From Pedobacter sp. ISL-64 (lineage in GTDB: Bacteria; Bacteroidota; Bacteroidia; Sphingobacteriales; Sphingobacteriaceae): a DNA stretch of 64,000 nt. This document shows positions 17,632 through 27,469 of the stretch, one piece after another (within the stretch, counting starts at the first letter, position 1; every line of letters begins with the position of its first letter). Location of the stretch: assembly GCF_018613605.1 (NCBI RefSeq), contig NZ_JAGGPU010000001.1, positions 412,466-476,465 of the forward strand, in the 5' to 3' direction. The notes beneath the pieces were generated by a model. The model was not told the origin of the DNA and ran no database searches. It was given only the letters and a program-made list of their open reading frames with translations. The translations under genes and the position numbers were made by a program.

Positions 17632-18912
17632 TTATTTCGGTTGCAGATCAATCAGTGTTTCGTAAAGATGGATATGCTCGGCAGCGATTACTTCTTCCGA
17701 GAAATCTGTTAAAATACTTAATCTGGCCGCTTTTTGGATTTCTTCTTTATTTGGACGGTGGTACAGCCACTCAATGCCGTTTGCTAAATCTTCCGCATTT
17801 TGATACTCTGCGAGATAGCCATTCTGCATGTGTTTCACCATATCAGGTATGCCACCAGTAGTAAAAGCAACAACGGGTGTAGCGCACGATAAACTTTCCA
17901 TCACGGTATTGGGGAGGTTATCTTCCAATGATGGCGTAATAAATGCATCTGCAGCAGAATAACATTTCGCTAAATGATCATCTTTATTAATGGTGCCTAA
18001 AAAAGTGGTTTTGAAAGGAAATTCGGGCATTTCTGCATTTTCCTTATTTCCGAAAATAACCAATTCAATATTTCCTTTTTGTATTCCAGGCCTACGCGAT
18101 AAAATTTCTAAAGCTTCGATTAAATAGGGGGTTCCTTTATGTTTGTCGTTTTTTGAAGGCATAAATCCGCTCATTAGTACAAACTTATCAGGATTGATCT
18201 TTAAGATTTTTTTCGCCTCCGATTTAACATAAGGTTTGAAAATTTTTGTTTCAATCGTATTTGGGATAACTGTAGCTTTCCTGGTGCCCAACAAACTGCT
18301 GAACTTTACAGATGCAGCCATCCATTTGCTAGGCGCCACAATGTGGAAATTCAATTCGGTATAAGCTTTTTGTTTACGTACCCAGGTTTTGTGCGAAATA
18401 TCATTTTTGCCGCTTATTTTTAAAATCGGGCAATTACCGCATTGTTGGTGAAAATTTTCGCATCCATAACGCACATGGCACCCACCTGTAAAAGCGTTGC
18501 TATCATGAAAAGTCCATACAATTGGCTTTTCCAGTTCATCAAGCTGCGCCAAAAACTTAGGATTTAAGAAACCGTGGTTTACCCAATGTAAATGGATAAT
18601 GTCGGCATTTTTAACATCCGGATGATTAATTACTGAACGGCCAAACCACTGCAAACTGAAAGGTGTTTTTATCGATTTGCTGAGCCATTTTGCATAATAT
18701 CTTTCAGATAAGATGTTATAAATGGCTTTGGCTTTTTGAAAAGGCGACTTGCTAAAGGTATCTATCTTCGGGTTTTGACCAAATTTATAGTAAACCAATA
18801 CTTTTGAATCGATTCCACTGGCCTTTAAGGCATCACTTAAACGCAAACAGGCACGCCCTGCTCCGCCATTTCCATCATAGGTATTTAGGTGTACTACTTT
18901 CAAATCAATCAA
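17632..18912 (-). CDS. Family 4 glycosyltransferase
   Basis: The 426-residue GT-B enzyme begins KVVHLNTYDGNGGAGRACLR, a donor/acceptor glycine loop typical of GT4, and has VLMSGFMPSKNDKHKG and the EX7E-like donor site in PSLEDNLPNTVMESLSC (residues about 330-346). A Cys-rich patch (GCHVRYGCENFHQQCGNC) is typical of this subgroup. There is no ATG: an in-frame TGA directly precedes the TTG at 18912, so translation starts at TTG 18912 or TTG 18903; the latter gives the family-like MKVVHLN. The next gene in the same direction is the YhcG nuclease, 123 bp on. Confidence 0.9.
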   Translation of the reverse strand: MIDLKVVHLNTYDGNGGAGRACLRLSDALKASGIDSKVLVYYKFGQNPKIDTFSKSPFQKAKAIYNILSERYYAKWLSKSIKTPFSLQWFGRSVINHPDVKNADIIHLHWVNHGFLNPKFLAQLDELEKPIVWTFHDSNAFTGGCHVRYGCENFHQQCGNCPILKISGKNDISHKTWVRKQKAYTELNFHIVAPSKWMAASVKFSSLLGTRKATVIPNTIETKIFKPYVKSEAKKILKINPDKFVLMSGFMPSKNDKHKGTPYLIEALEILSRRPGIQKGNIELVIFGNKENAEMPEFPFKTTFLGTINKDDHLAKCYSAADAFITPSLEDNLPNTVMESLSCATPVVAFTTGGIPDMVKHMQNGYLAEYQNAEDLANGIEWLYHRPNKEEIQKAARLSILTDFSEEVIAAEHIHLYETLIDLQPK

Positions 18913-18985
18913 AAATACATTTTATTGTTTACGAATATAAAATCTGTTGTGTATTTTCATGTATCAAAGCCAAACAAAATAAATT

Positions 18986-21900
18986 ATGATCAAATCCCTG
19001 TTAAAATCGCTAGCGACACTAGCATTTTTGTTGTCTATCCATTCATTTGCTCAAGGGCAAACCTACTTTGCTGCATACCCTGCTTTAACGCCCGATGCAC
19101 AAACAATAGTATTCAGCTATGATGGTGATATTTGGAAAGTACCCGTAAAAGGAGGTGTGGCTTCGAGGGTTACAGCCATGCAGGGTGAAGAAATTAATCC
19201 GAAAATATCTCCTGATGGGAAATGGATGGCTTTTTCATCAAACCAGTTTGGTAATTACGACGTGTATGTTATGCCTTTAACAGGTGGAGATATTAAACAA
19301 TTAACTTTTAACGATGCTGCGGATGAAGTAGACAACTGGAGCTGGGATTCGAAAACAATTTATTTCACATCTGGGCGCTATAATTCTTTTTCAAGCTATA
19401 AAGTAAGTGTAAACGGTGGCACGGCCGTCCGTTTATTCGATAATTATTTCAATACCACGCACCACATCGCCGAATCGCCAAGTGGTGAACTGTTTTTTAA
19501 CGATACCTGGGAGAGTTACCGATTTGCAAACCGCAAACACTATAAAGGAGCCTATAATCCAGATATCCAATCGTATAACCCAAAATCGAAAAGCTATAAA
19601 CGTTATACCGATTATATCGGGAAAGATTTCTGGACCAGTGTTGATCAAAAAGGGAATGTTTTTTTTGTATCAGATGAAGGCAATGAGGAATACAATTTGT
19701 ACACTTTTATCGGGGGCAAGAAAACAAGCCTGACTAATTTTGATACTTCCATTAAACGCCCCTTTGTTTCGGCCAATGGAACTACGGTTGTGTTTGAGAA
19801 AGATTATCAATTGTACACCTACGATGTAGCTTCGAAGAAAACCGAGAAAATCAATATCAGTACTTCACGTAACCAGGTGTTGAGTAAAGAGCAAGAGTAT
19901 GATGTGCGTGGAAATATCTCAGCATTCGATGTTTCTACTGACGGGAAAAAAATGGCTTTTATTTCACGTGGTGAAGTATTTGTAAGCGATGCAGACGGAA
20001 AATTTATCCGTAAGATTACCAACAGTGGTGAGCGTGCTTTAGAATGCAAATGGCTGGCCGATAACAAAACGATTTTGTTCAGCCAAACAGCTAATGGTTA
20101 TCAGAACTGGTTTACCATTACCGGTGACGGAAAAGGATCGGTAAAACAGCTGACAAAGGATAAAGCAAATGTACGCGATATCACTTTAAACAAAACCAAA
20201 ACCATGGCCGTGTACCTGAGTGGCAGAAACGAGCTCAAGCTGATGGATCTTAAAACTTTTGATGCCAAAACTTTGGTGACCGACGAGTTTTGGGCCCTAC
20301 AAAGTGCAGCACCAAGCTTTTCGCCAAATGATGAGTATGTGCTTTTTACGGTGTACCGGAATTTCGAGCAGGATATTATGGTGCATCAAATCAAGGGTAA
20401 TAAAACCATCAATTTAACCAATACAGGTGTTACCGAAACAGGGCCTGCGTGGTCGCCCGATGGCAAATATATTTTCTTTACCAGTGCCCGTACCAAGCCG
20501 TCTTACCCAACGGGAATGCAGAATGCACACATTTACCGTATGGCATTGAATAATTATGACGAACCTTACCGTTCTGATAAGTTTGATGACCTGTTTAAAG
20601 AAACCAAGCCTGCACCAACCGAAGTTAAGCCTGCAATAACTGATAATAAAAATGATAAAAAAGCAAAAACAGATACAGCTAAAAAGAAGACCGAGGTAAA
20701 ACCTACGCCAAAACCAGCAAATGTAATTACCATTAATACGCAGGATGTTTTAGATCGCATAGAACTGGTTGGTCCTGCATTTGGCGGCCAATTTGGAACG
20801 GATGCTTTTGCCAAAGGCGACAAAACCTATGTGTTTTACTCCTCTAACCATGAGGGAGGCGCACCAGGTCTTTATCGCACTACTATTGAGCCTTTTGAAG
20901 CCAATAAAACTGAAAAAGTTGCCGATGGGGGCGATTACTCGATTGTATCGACTGGTGATAAATTTTTCGTTTTATCAAGAGGAGCGATCAACAAATATAC
21001 CTTGGAAGGGAACAAGCTTGACCGCGTAGACCACGGTTATAAATTTACCAGAAACCTGAATGCCGAGTTTAACCAGATGTTTTACGAAACCTGGGTAGGT
21101 TTAGATGAGAATTTTTATGACGAAAAATTTCATGGCGTAGACTGGGATAAAATGAGGACACGTTACGCAGCTTATCTGCCCTATGTGAACAACCGTAGTG
21201 ACTTGAGGATTTTATTGAACGATATGTTGGGCGAACTAAATTCTTCGCACATGGGCTTTAACAGTGCGGGGGCAGAGGAACGCAAAAACCTTACTTACAT
21301 CACCAACGAAACAGGAATCATCTTCGATAATGAAAATCCTTTAAAAGTTGAACGCATTGCCGCTAAAAGTAATGCAGCCCGCACCGGAACCAATATTTTG
21401 GCAGGAGACATTCTTACAGAAGTAAACGGCGTTAAGGTAGATGAAGAAATAGACCGCGATTATTATTTTAGTAAACCATCATTGGATAGAGAAATCACTT
21501 TGACCTTTAAGCGTAACGGAAAAGATGTTTTTGTAAACGTACATCCAGAAAGCTCAAGCACTTTGCGCGGAAATCTTTACGATGAGTGGATCGCTCAAAA
21601 CCATAAAAATGTCGATAAATGGAGCAACAACAGGATTGCTTATTCTTATATGAAAAACATGGGGGGTGGCGAATTGGAAACTTTCTTATTGGATATGGTT
21701 GCGCAAGAAGAAAATAAGGAGGCCATTATCCTCGATCTGCGCTATAATACCGGAGGGAACGTACATGATGATGTGCTAAAATTCCTTTCTCAGCGCCCTT
21801 ATTTACAATGGAAATACCGCGGCGGTAAAATGGCTCCACAAAGTAATTTTGGTCCGGCAGCGAAGCCAATCGTGTTGCTAATTAACGAACAATCTTTAAG

Positions 21901-22183
21901 TGATGCTGAAATGACGGCGGCAGGGTTTAAACAATTAAAATTGGGTAAGATTATCGGTACGGAAACCTACCGTTGGATTATTTTTACTTCTGCTAAAGGC
22001 TTGGTTGATGGTTCTTCTTACCGTTTACCATCGTGGGGCTGTTATACCATGAATGGCAAAAACATCGAAAAGGAGGGCGTTAAACCCGATATTTTTGTGA
22101 AAAATACTTTCGAAGACCGCCTGACAGATAAAGATCCTCAGCTCGAAAAAGCAGTGGCTGAGATTTTGAAGGACCTTAAATAA
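18986..22183 (+). CDS. Tricorn-type protease (S41 family with beta-propeller and PDZ)
   Basis: The 1065-residue protein has a signal peptide ending at about residue 25 (SFAQGQ), then TolB/WD40-type PD40 repeats (ISPDGKWMAFSS, WSPDGKYIFFTS) to about residue 540, a Lys/Pro/Thr-rich linker (about 550-585), a second propeller-like part, a PDZ-like segment (about 795-860) and a C-terminal S41 domain. The nucleophile is Ser972-Asp973 in NEQSLSDAEMTAAG, matching the Ser-Asp of tricorn. Known: tricorn degrades peptides to short fragments. The signal peptide places this one in the periplasm or outside. It is a single gene, divergent from the glycosyltransferase. Confidence 0.93.
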   Translation: MIKSLLKSLATLAFLLSIHSFAQGQTYFAAYPALTPDAQTIVFSYDGDIWKVPVKGGVASRVTAMQGEEINPKISPDGKWMAFSSNQFGNYDVYVMPLTGGDIKQLTFNDAADEVDNWSWDSKTIYFTSGRYNSFSSYKVSVNGGTAVRLFDNYFNTTHHIAESPSGELFFNDTWESYRFANRKHYKGAYNPDIQSYNPKSKSYKRYTDYIGKDFWTSVDQKGNVFFVSDEGNEEYNLYTFIGGKKTSLTNFDTSIKRPFVSANGTTVVFEKDYQLYTYDVASKKTEKINISTSRNQVLSKEQEYDVRGNISAFDVSTDGKKMAFISRGEVFVSDADGKFIRKITNSGERALECKWLADNKTILFSQTANGYQNWFTITGDGKGSVKQLTKDKANVRDITLNKTKTMAVYLSGRNELKLMDLKTFDAKTLVTDEFWALQSAAPSFSPNDEYVLFTVYRNFEQDIMVHQIKGNKTINLTNTGVTETGPAWSPDGKYIFFTSARTKPSYPTGMQNAHIYRMALNNYDEPYRSDKFDDLFKETKPAPTEVKPAITDNKNDKKAKTDTAKKKTEVKPTPKPANVITINTQDVLDRIELVGPAFGGQFGTDAFAKGDKTYVFYSSNHEGGAPGLYRTTIEPFEANKTEKVADGGDYSIVSTGDKFFVLSRGAINKYTLEGNKLDRVDHGYKFTRNLNAEFNQMFYETWVGLDENFYDEKFHGVDWDKMRTRYAAYLPYVNNRSDLRILLNDMLGELNSSHMGFNSAGAEERKNLTYITNETGIIFDNENPLKVERIAAKSNAARTGTNILAGDILTEVNGVKVDEEIDRDYYFSKPSLDREITLTFKRNGKDVFVNVHPESSSTLRGNLYDEWIAQNHKNVDKWSNNRIAYSYMKNMGGGELETFLLDMVAQEENKEAIILDLRYNTGGNVHDDVLKFLSQRPYLQWKYRGGKMAPQSNFGPAAKPIVLLINEQSLSDAEMTAAGFKQLKLGKIIGTETYRWIIFTSAKGLVDGSSYRLPSWGCYTMNGKNIEKEGVKPDIFVKNTFEDRLTDKDPQLEKAVAEILKDLK

Positions 22184-22188
22184 GGTTA

Positions 22189-22306
22189 ATCGGAAGAAGG
22201 GTTAACCGGTTAAGTGTTTAAATCGGTTAATTGTATATAGCATGGTGCTGTCTACGATTAACCAATTTCACAGTTTAAACAGTTAACCACTTTAACAATT
22301 AACCAA
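22189..22306. repeat. GGTTAA/TTAACC inverted repeat cluster
   Basis: The gap between the tricorn protease and the methyltransferase is filled with GGTTAA words on the left (GGTTAATTGT) and TTAACC words on the right (ACAATTAACC), giving an imperfect long inverted repeat. A related half-element lies at 774-812. Confidence 0.55.
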
Positions 22307-22343
22307 ATTTTTCCGTTTCTTTGGGATTGGAATTATTTAAAAC

Positions 22344-23093
22344 ATGGCAAATTTATTAACCGACAGGGCTTTTTGGGTAAATTATTGGGAAAGTAAGAAA
22401 GGACTAGCTGTTCAGTTACCTTCAAATTATTTATTTCATCAACAACTGGCTGATGTTATTCAGAAAGATAATGTTAAAACGGCCATCGAATTGGGCGGTT
22501 TTCCCGGTTATTATGCCGTATTCCTGAAAAAATATTTTCAACTTGATGTTACCCTTCTCGATTATTTTGTTCATCCACCGGTTGTAAATGAGCTTTTAGA
22601 AAAGAACGGATTAACGGAAAAGGATATCCATATTATTGAAACCGATCTTTTTAATTACACGCCCGAAAAGCAGTATGATCTTGTACTAAGCTGCGGTTTA
22701 ATCGAACACTTTAACGATACTGCCGATATTATTAACCGTCATATTGCTTTTGTAAAACCAGGTGGCACTTTGTTTATCACGTTGCCAAATTTTAAGGCGG
22801 TTAACGGCTGGTTTCAAAAGAATTTCGATAGAGAAAATTATGATAAGCATAATATCGATAGCATGGATCCCGCGTTATTGAAATCTATCTGCGAGCATGC
22901 CGGACTTAAAGAAGTAAAATCTGGTTATTTTGGTCGTTTTAGTGTATGGCTGGAAAATGAAAGCCAGAAATCTGCAGGCGTTCGTCTATTTAAGAAAGTA
23001 GTTTGGCTAACCGGAAAAGTATTTACGAAGATTATTCCGTTCGAAAGCAAAAATCTATCACCTTATATTATCTTAGTAGCGAAAAAAATATAA
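22344..23093 (+). CDS. Class I SAM-dependent methyltransferase
   Basis: The 249-residue protein has a Rossmann-type SAM site: AIELGGFPGYYAVFLKKY (motif I), TLLDYFVHP (motif II) and YDLVLSCGLIEHFNDTADI (motif IV), then FVKPGGTLFITLPN. The small-molecule or lipid methyltransferase group fits best. It is cytosolic. The rhomboid gene follows after 6 bp, so the two are cotranscribed, though no functional link between them is evident. The substrate is unknown. Confidence 0.88.
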   Translation: MANLLTDRAFWVNYWESKKGLAVQLPSNYLFHQQLADVIQKDNVKTAIELGGFPGYYAVFLKKYFQLDVTLLDYFVHPPVVNELLEKNGLTEKDIHIIETDLFNYTPEKQYDLVLSCGLIEHFNDTADIINRHIAFVKPGGTLFITLPNFKAVNGWFQKNFDRENYDKHNIDSMDPALLKSICEHAGLKEVKSGYFGRFSVWLENESQKSAGVRLFKKVVWLTGKVFTKIIPFESKNLSPYIILVAKKI

Positions 23094-23099
23094 CGCGCT

Positions 23100-24662
23100 A
23101 TGTCAATCAGTTGGGGTTACTCGCCTAAAATTGAAAAATATATTCCTTTGGCCGATTTTCCGGCAGATAAATACCTAATTATTGCCAGGCAGGCAATCGA
23201 AAATCTGGGCTGGAAGTTAAGTCACTTATCGGAAACCGGGATTATTGCTTATACACCATTATCATTTCAATCCTATAGTGAGGAGATCTCGATCCGTATT
23301 ATCCGCAATTTCGCCGTAGTAAAAAGCGAATGCGTAGGCATTCAACTGCTTTTAAATGATTATGGGAAGAATGATTCAAACCTCGAAAAGTTCTTTCATG
23401 AATTTGAATACGTGGAGTATCACCTAAAGGATTCGTGGAATGAAATTAGGGTCAAATTCCATGAATTAGTTGCCACTTCCGATGGTACTTATTTTGAAAA
23501 GGCCCCATTAGCCATTAAAAATAAGATCAAAAATGTTTTCTTCCTGTTTTTTCCTCAAAAGGGTTATATCGTTACCCCAATCCTGGTTGCATTGAATGTT
23601 CTGTATTGGGTTTTAATAACGTTTGTAACATTTGTTTACAGGCAATACTTACTAACACAAGCCTACCAAACAGGTTCTAAAGAAAGTTTTGTTGAAAAAA
23701 TACAAACCTTATTGGTTTATTTTGGTGTGAGCAATAAATTCCTGGTGCTTGATGGGCAATATTGGAGACTAATTTCGAGCTTGTTTATCCATGGGTCGTT
23801 TTCTCATCTGTTTTTTAACATGTACGCATTAATCTATTTAGGGTTAATGGTTGAAAATAAATTAGGTTGGAAAAAATTCTTAACTATTTATTTGTTAAGT
23901 GGCATTTGTGGCGGATTTATCAGCTTGCTTTTTCACGAAGTGGGTTATATTTTTGGCGCTTCTGGTGCGGTTATGGGAGTAATGGGTGCACTTATAGCAC
24001 TTTTGCTCAATAAATATTTTGAGAAAAATGCAAGCCGGGCATTGTTGATCAGTACAGTTTTTGTAACTGCGATAATTATTTTAAATGGATCATTATCTAA
24101 ATCAACTGATAATGCAACACATATTGCAGGTATGATAGCTGGTTTTATAATCTGCTATATTTTTAGCTTTAAATTACAAAAGCAGCCCTGGCAGAATACT
24201 CAATTGCGTTATGCAGGCGTGTTTGTTTTATTTATTGCTTTTTCGTTTGGAGTAGCCTTTTTTACTCCGAATTATCAAACGCAACAATACAAGAAGCTAA
24301 GGGATAGTTTTAGCGATAACCTGATTTCCTTTAATCAGCTTTTATATTTGAAAGCATCCTTATCAAAAGAGGAAAAACTTAGAGAAGTGAACGATTATGG
24401 CATTATCCCCAGCCAGAATAACCTGCAAATTATCAAACAGATGAAGCCTCTTAAGCTTAAAGATTTAGAGGCTTACGATCGTTCGAAGAAAGCAGAAATT
24501 GCAAAAAAAATGTCTCTTGCTGTTGCTTTGATGTTAAGGGATATTCAAGCTGATAGCGTATCAAAGTACAGTAAACAAACATCCAAAGAAATATCCAATG
24601 TTGCAGAACTCACTTTCAAACTTAGTGATAGCTTAAGCAGGGCAAATCAAATTAGTTTGTGA
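23100..24662 (+). CDS. Rhomboid family intramembrane serine protease with N- and C-terminal extensions
   Basis: The 520-residue protein has a rhomboid core at about 155-375: WRLISSLFIHGSFSHLFFNM (L1 loop), GASG with nucleophile Ser288, and His341 in DNATHIAGMIAG. That catalytic dyad is intact. Ahead of it are about 150 cytosolic residues with no family I know; behind it are about 130 residues, including charged helices after the last membrane span. Known: rhomboids cut membrane proteins within or near transmembrane helices. Its 3' end overlaps the convergent fucosidase gene by 11 bp. Confidence 0.92.
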   Translation: MSISWGYSPKIEKYIPLADFPADKYLIIARQAIENLGWKLSHLSETGIIAYTPLSFQSYSEEISIRIIRNFAVVKSECVGIQLLLNDYGKNDSNLEKFFHEFEYVEYHLKDSWNEIRVKFHELVATSDGTYFEKAPLAIKNKIKNVFFLFFPQKGYIVTPILVALNVLYWVLITFVTFVYRQYLLTQAYQTGSKESFVEKIQTLLVYFGVSNKFLVLDGQYWRLISSLFIHGSFSHLFFNMYALIYLGLMVENKLGWKKFLTIYLLSGICGGFISLLFHEVGYIFGASGAVMGVMGALIALLLNKYFEKNASRALLISTVFVTAIIILNGSLSKSTDNATHIAGMIAGFIICYIFSFKLQKQPWQNTQLRYAGVFVLFIAFSFGVAFFTPNYQTQQYKKLRDSFSDNLISFNQLLYLKASLSKEEKLREVNDYGIIPSQNNLQIIKQMKPLKLKDLEAYDRSKKAEIAKKMSLAVALMLRDIQADSVSKYSKQTSKEISNVAELTFKLSDSLSRANQISL

Positions 24663-26109
24663 ATTTATATATCCCAATTTCACTTAGCGTAATACAAACC
24701 GGAGATTTAGTTATGGTTATTTTTACTTTATTAGTTGTAACGGGACTCTCCAATTTAATCAAACGTTTCGCGCCGATGCTCGTGCCGTCGTAAACTTTTT
24801 TCCATGCATTGTTTTCAAATACCTCGATGGTGTAAGCCTCTATTCGCTGACCCAAGGGAATATACTCTTGTAGGCTAATGATATCAAAGGTTTTAGCTGT
24901 TTTTAAATCTACTTCTAAACTTGCCTGGCGGATATCATCCTGTGTTGCCCAGTAACTTTCCCTTTTACCATCAAGCAGGGAAGTAACATCATACTTTTTG
25001 CCTCTACTGTTGCTCGCTTTAATTTGGGCATTTTTGGCCAGGTTATTCTCGAAAGTATGTTTAACCATGTCGCCAAAAGTTTTCAGTGCAGCAACATCAT
25101 CCTCGTGAAGTTGTCCACGGGTATCGGGTGCTAAACCAAGATCTAAACCTGCGCCACGGCCAACACTTTTTAAGTATAGATCGAACAGTTTTTCTGGGGT
25201 TTTAGGTTTTTGGTTGGCATGGTAAAACCACCCTTTTCTTAAAGGAACATCACATTCTGCTGGCATCCAGAATTTACCGTTTCGTATTCCTTCAGGACTT
25301 TGCGGATAATTTGCCTGACCGGGAACGGCTTCATTTTTCCCATCAGGCGCCATCGGTGTAAAAGTAGCCCAAGAGGTTGGCGCTGCGTGACCATCTTCAT
25401 TACCTACCCAGCGGATATCCAAACCTATATCGCTAAAAATATTGGCCATGGGCTGCATTTTACGGGTAATGGCCCAGGTATTTTTCCAATCGTAATAGGT
25501 AGTGTTATCTATCGAGCGTTTTTCTTTTGCACCACCATAATAGCCATCACCACCATTAGCACCATCATGCCAGCTCATAAAAAGTTCGCCAAAATTGCTG
25601 TAAAGTTCTTTTAACTGGGCCTGATAAATGGCCAAATATTTATCGGTACCATAAAGCGCGTTGTTCCTGTCCCATGGTGAGCAGTATACCCCAAACTTTA
25701 AACCGTTTTTACGTACAGCCTGCTCCACTTCTTTAACTAAATTTCCTTTGCCTGCTCTGAAAGGACTTTTACTTATATTATAATCGGTCGTTTTGGTTGG
25801 CCATAAAGCAAAACCATCATGATGTTTTGCAACTAAGATGATGCCATTTAATCCACCGGCCTTGGCTGCTTTAATAATTTGATCGGCGTTGAAATCTGTT
25901 GGGTTAAATGTTTTCGGGTCAGCATCACCAAAGCCCCATTCTTTGTTTTCGAATGTAGTTGGCGTAAAATGGATTAGGCCGTAAACTTCAATATCATGCC
26001 AGGCCAGTTGCCTTTTTGATGGTAGTGCACCGTAAGGTTTAGGCGGTGTTTGGGCGTAAATTGCCGTTGTTAAGAATAGAAAAAAAATTAATATGTATTT
26101 CATCATCAT
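24652..26109 (-). CDS. Alpha-L-fucosidase, GH29, with C-terminal F5/8-type domain
   Basis: The 485-residue protein has a signal peptide (MKYILIFFLFLTTAIYAQ), then a GH29 catalytic barrel: YGLIHFTPTTF, VAKHHDGFALW (about 94-103), GVYCSPWDR and LFMSWHDGANGG with the predicted nucleophile Asp182. A C-terminal beta-sandwich (about 360-485) resembles a discoidin/F5-8 type C carbohydrate-binding module. Known: GH29 enzymes release alpha-L-fucose from glycans. It is periplasmic or extracellular. No SusC/SusD pair is adjacent, so it is not in a standard polysaccharide utilisation locus. Confidence 0.93.
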   Translation of the reverse strand: MMMKYILIFFLFLTTAIYAQTPPKPYGALPSKRQLAWHDIEVYGLIHFTPTTFENKEWGFGDADPKTFNPTDFNADQIIKAAKAGGLNGIILVAKHHDGFALWPTKTTDYNISKSPFRAGKGNLVKEVEQAVRKNGLKFGVYCSPWDRNNALYGTDKYLAIYQAQLKELYSNFGELFMSWHDGANGGDGYYGGAKEKRSIDNTTYYDWKNTWAITRKMQPMANIFSDIGLDIRWVGNEDGHAAPTSWATFTPMAPDGKNEAVPGQANYPQSPEGIRNGKFWMPAECDVPLRKGWFYHANQKPKTPEKLFDLYLKSVGRGAGLDLGLAPDTRGQLHEDDVAALKTFGDMVKHTFENNLAKNAQIKASNSRGKKYDVTSLLDGKRESYWATQDDIRQASLEVDLKTAKTFDIISLQEYIPLGQRIEAYTIEVFENNAWKKVYDGTSIGAKRLIKLESPVTTNKVKITITKSPVCITLSEIGIYKFTN

Positions 26110-26267
26110 TATAGCTTAGATCCACCTAAAGTACAAAAAAATACCAGCTGAAGGAAAAGAGTTAACCAATATTTAACCTCTTGAAAATGTAAACACGAAA
26201 TTATTTTTACATCTTGATCGTTACATGGATTCACCAAACATTTAATTTCAGTTTACGTTAATTAATT

Positions 26268-26945
26268 ATGAGCGCTTTTATCCAGAATCCTCCCGATGGA
26301 GGTACAATGTATACTGAAACTAATCTTAGCCAGCTTTTTCCTGAGCCATTTAATACTATAACAAGTTGCTTTTTTTTAGCTATTGCAGTGTATTGGACAA
26401 TAAAAATTTGGGGGAATTTTAAACAGCATACTTTTCTGACCATTGCCCTGGTTTTACTTTATATAGGTGGAATTGGAGGCACCACTTATCATGGATTGAG
26501 GCGTTGGCCAATTTTTATTATGATGGACTGGATGCCGATTATGCTCTTATGCCTTTCAGCCGGGGTTTACTTTCTTTCCAAACTAACCAAGTGGTATTTT
26601 GCCGTTTTAATTGTAGCCGTTTATGCTTTCTTTCAGTTTTACGTGCGACGGCTCTTTAGCAACGGCGATTTCCAGATCTTCATCAACATCAATTATGCTT
26701 TTATGGCTGCACTGGTTTTATTTCCGGTATTTGGGTACTTGATTAAAACAGAGTGGAAAAACGGCAAATGGGTTGGCTTTGCCCTAATTGCTTTCATATT
26801 CGCGCTAACTTTTCGAATTGCCGATAAATGGGATGTATTTACAATTGGTACTCACTTTTTATGGCATACTTTCGGGGCTGTGGCCTCTTTCTGTATGCTG
26901 AATTATATTTATTTGGTTAATCTGAAAAAAGCCAGATCTTCATAA
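26268..26945 (+). CDS. Polytopic membrane protein, ceramidase-like (CREST superfamily)
   Basis: The 225-residue protein has about seven hydrophobic segments. GGTTYHGLRRW, MMDWMPIML and GTHFLWHTFGAV occur in the order and spacing of the His, Asp and HxxxH zinc ligands of alkaline ceramidases and relatives (CREST superfamily: ceramidase, PAQR, Per1). Known: alkaline ceramidases hydrolyse the amide of ceramide in the membrane. Inferred: an amide hydrolase for sphingolipids, which Sphingobacteriaceae do make. A shorter start exists at ATG 26307. It is a single gene, and its function rests on motifs only. Confidence 0.6.
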   Translation: MSAFIQNPPDGGTMYTETNLSQLFPEPFNTITSCFFLAIAVYWTIKIWGNFKQHTFLTIALVLLYIGGIGGTTYHGLRRWPIFIMMDWMPIMLLCLSAGVYFLSKLTKWYFAVLIVAVYAFFQFYVRRLFSNGDFQIFININYAFMAALVLFPVFGYLIKTEWKNGKWVGFALIAFIFALTFRIADKWDVFTIGTHFLWHTFGAVASFCMLNYIYLVNLKKARSS

Positions 26946-27002
26946 ATATTCATTCCTAAAAGGTGTAAATTGTTTGCCTTAGTTAAATATATAACTATTG
27001 AA

Positions 27003-27413
27003 ATGAAAAAAATATTGATTTTATCTGCCCTGATATTGAGCCTAAACTTTGCGTCTCATTCACAAAGTCTTTTAAAAATAAAGTTGGATCCGTTGCTGCA
27101 GCAAGTACGGGGTTTCGATGCGGCAAGTTTAACCTCTGGTATTATTGGTAAACTTACTCCTGCCTTAAGTTTAACTCCGGTTCAAAAACCAACCGTAACT
27201 ACAATTGTGAAAGATTTTCTAGTGCAGAAAGCAACCATTATGGCTACTCAAAAAACAGATCCTGCTGCTTATCAAAACAAATTTGGTAAATTGTTTTCTG
27301 GATTGAAATCGAAACTGGGAACTGCTTTAACGGTTGCGCAATTGGCCAAGTTTACTGCTTTAAAACCTGCTGCTCCAAGTGCAAGCAATGTGCTTTCTCA
27401 GTTGTTTTATTAG
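27003..27413 (+). CDS. Small secreted helical protein, unknown function
   Basis: I start at ATG 27003 (MKKILILSALILSLNFASHSQS), which gives a clean signal peptide; an upstream TTG would add 11 residues ahead of it. The mature part, about 115 residues, is rich in Lys, Thr, Ala and Leu and predicted helical, with LSLTPVQKPTVTTIVKDFL and LTVAQLAKFTALKP as two related blocks. These faintly recall the LTxxQ motif of Spy/CpxP periplasmic proteins, which is not enough to assign a function. It is 57 bp from the convergent ThuA gene. Confidence 0.7.
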   Translation: MKKILILSALILSLNFASHSQSLLKIKLDPLLQQVRGFDAASLTSGIIGKLTPALSLTPVQKPTVTTIVKDFLVQKATIMATQKTDPAAYQNKFGKLFSGLKSKLGTALTVAQLAKFTALKPAAPSASNVLSQLFY

Positions 27414-27469
27414 AGGGGAATGAAAGGTTGAGCCCGCTGCCTAATCGTTCAGTAAGCTCAGCCTTGATC

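Noticed and set aside
15669..18912. Capsule or O-antigen locus
   Set aside because: Only two glycosyltransferases are present, with no flippase, polymerase or sugar-nucleotide genes.
24652..26109. Polysaccharide utilisation locus
   Set aside because: The GH29 gene has no SusC/SusD pair, regulator or other glycosidases around it.
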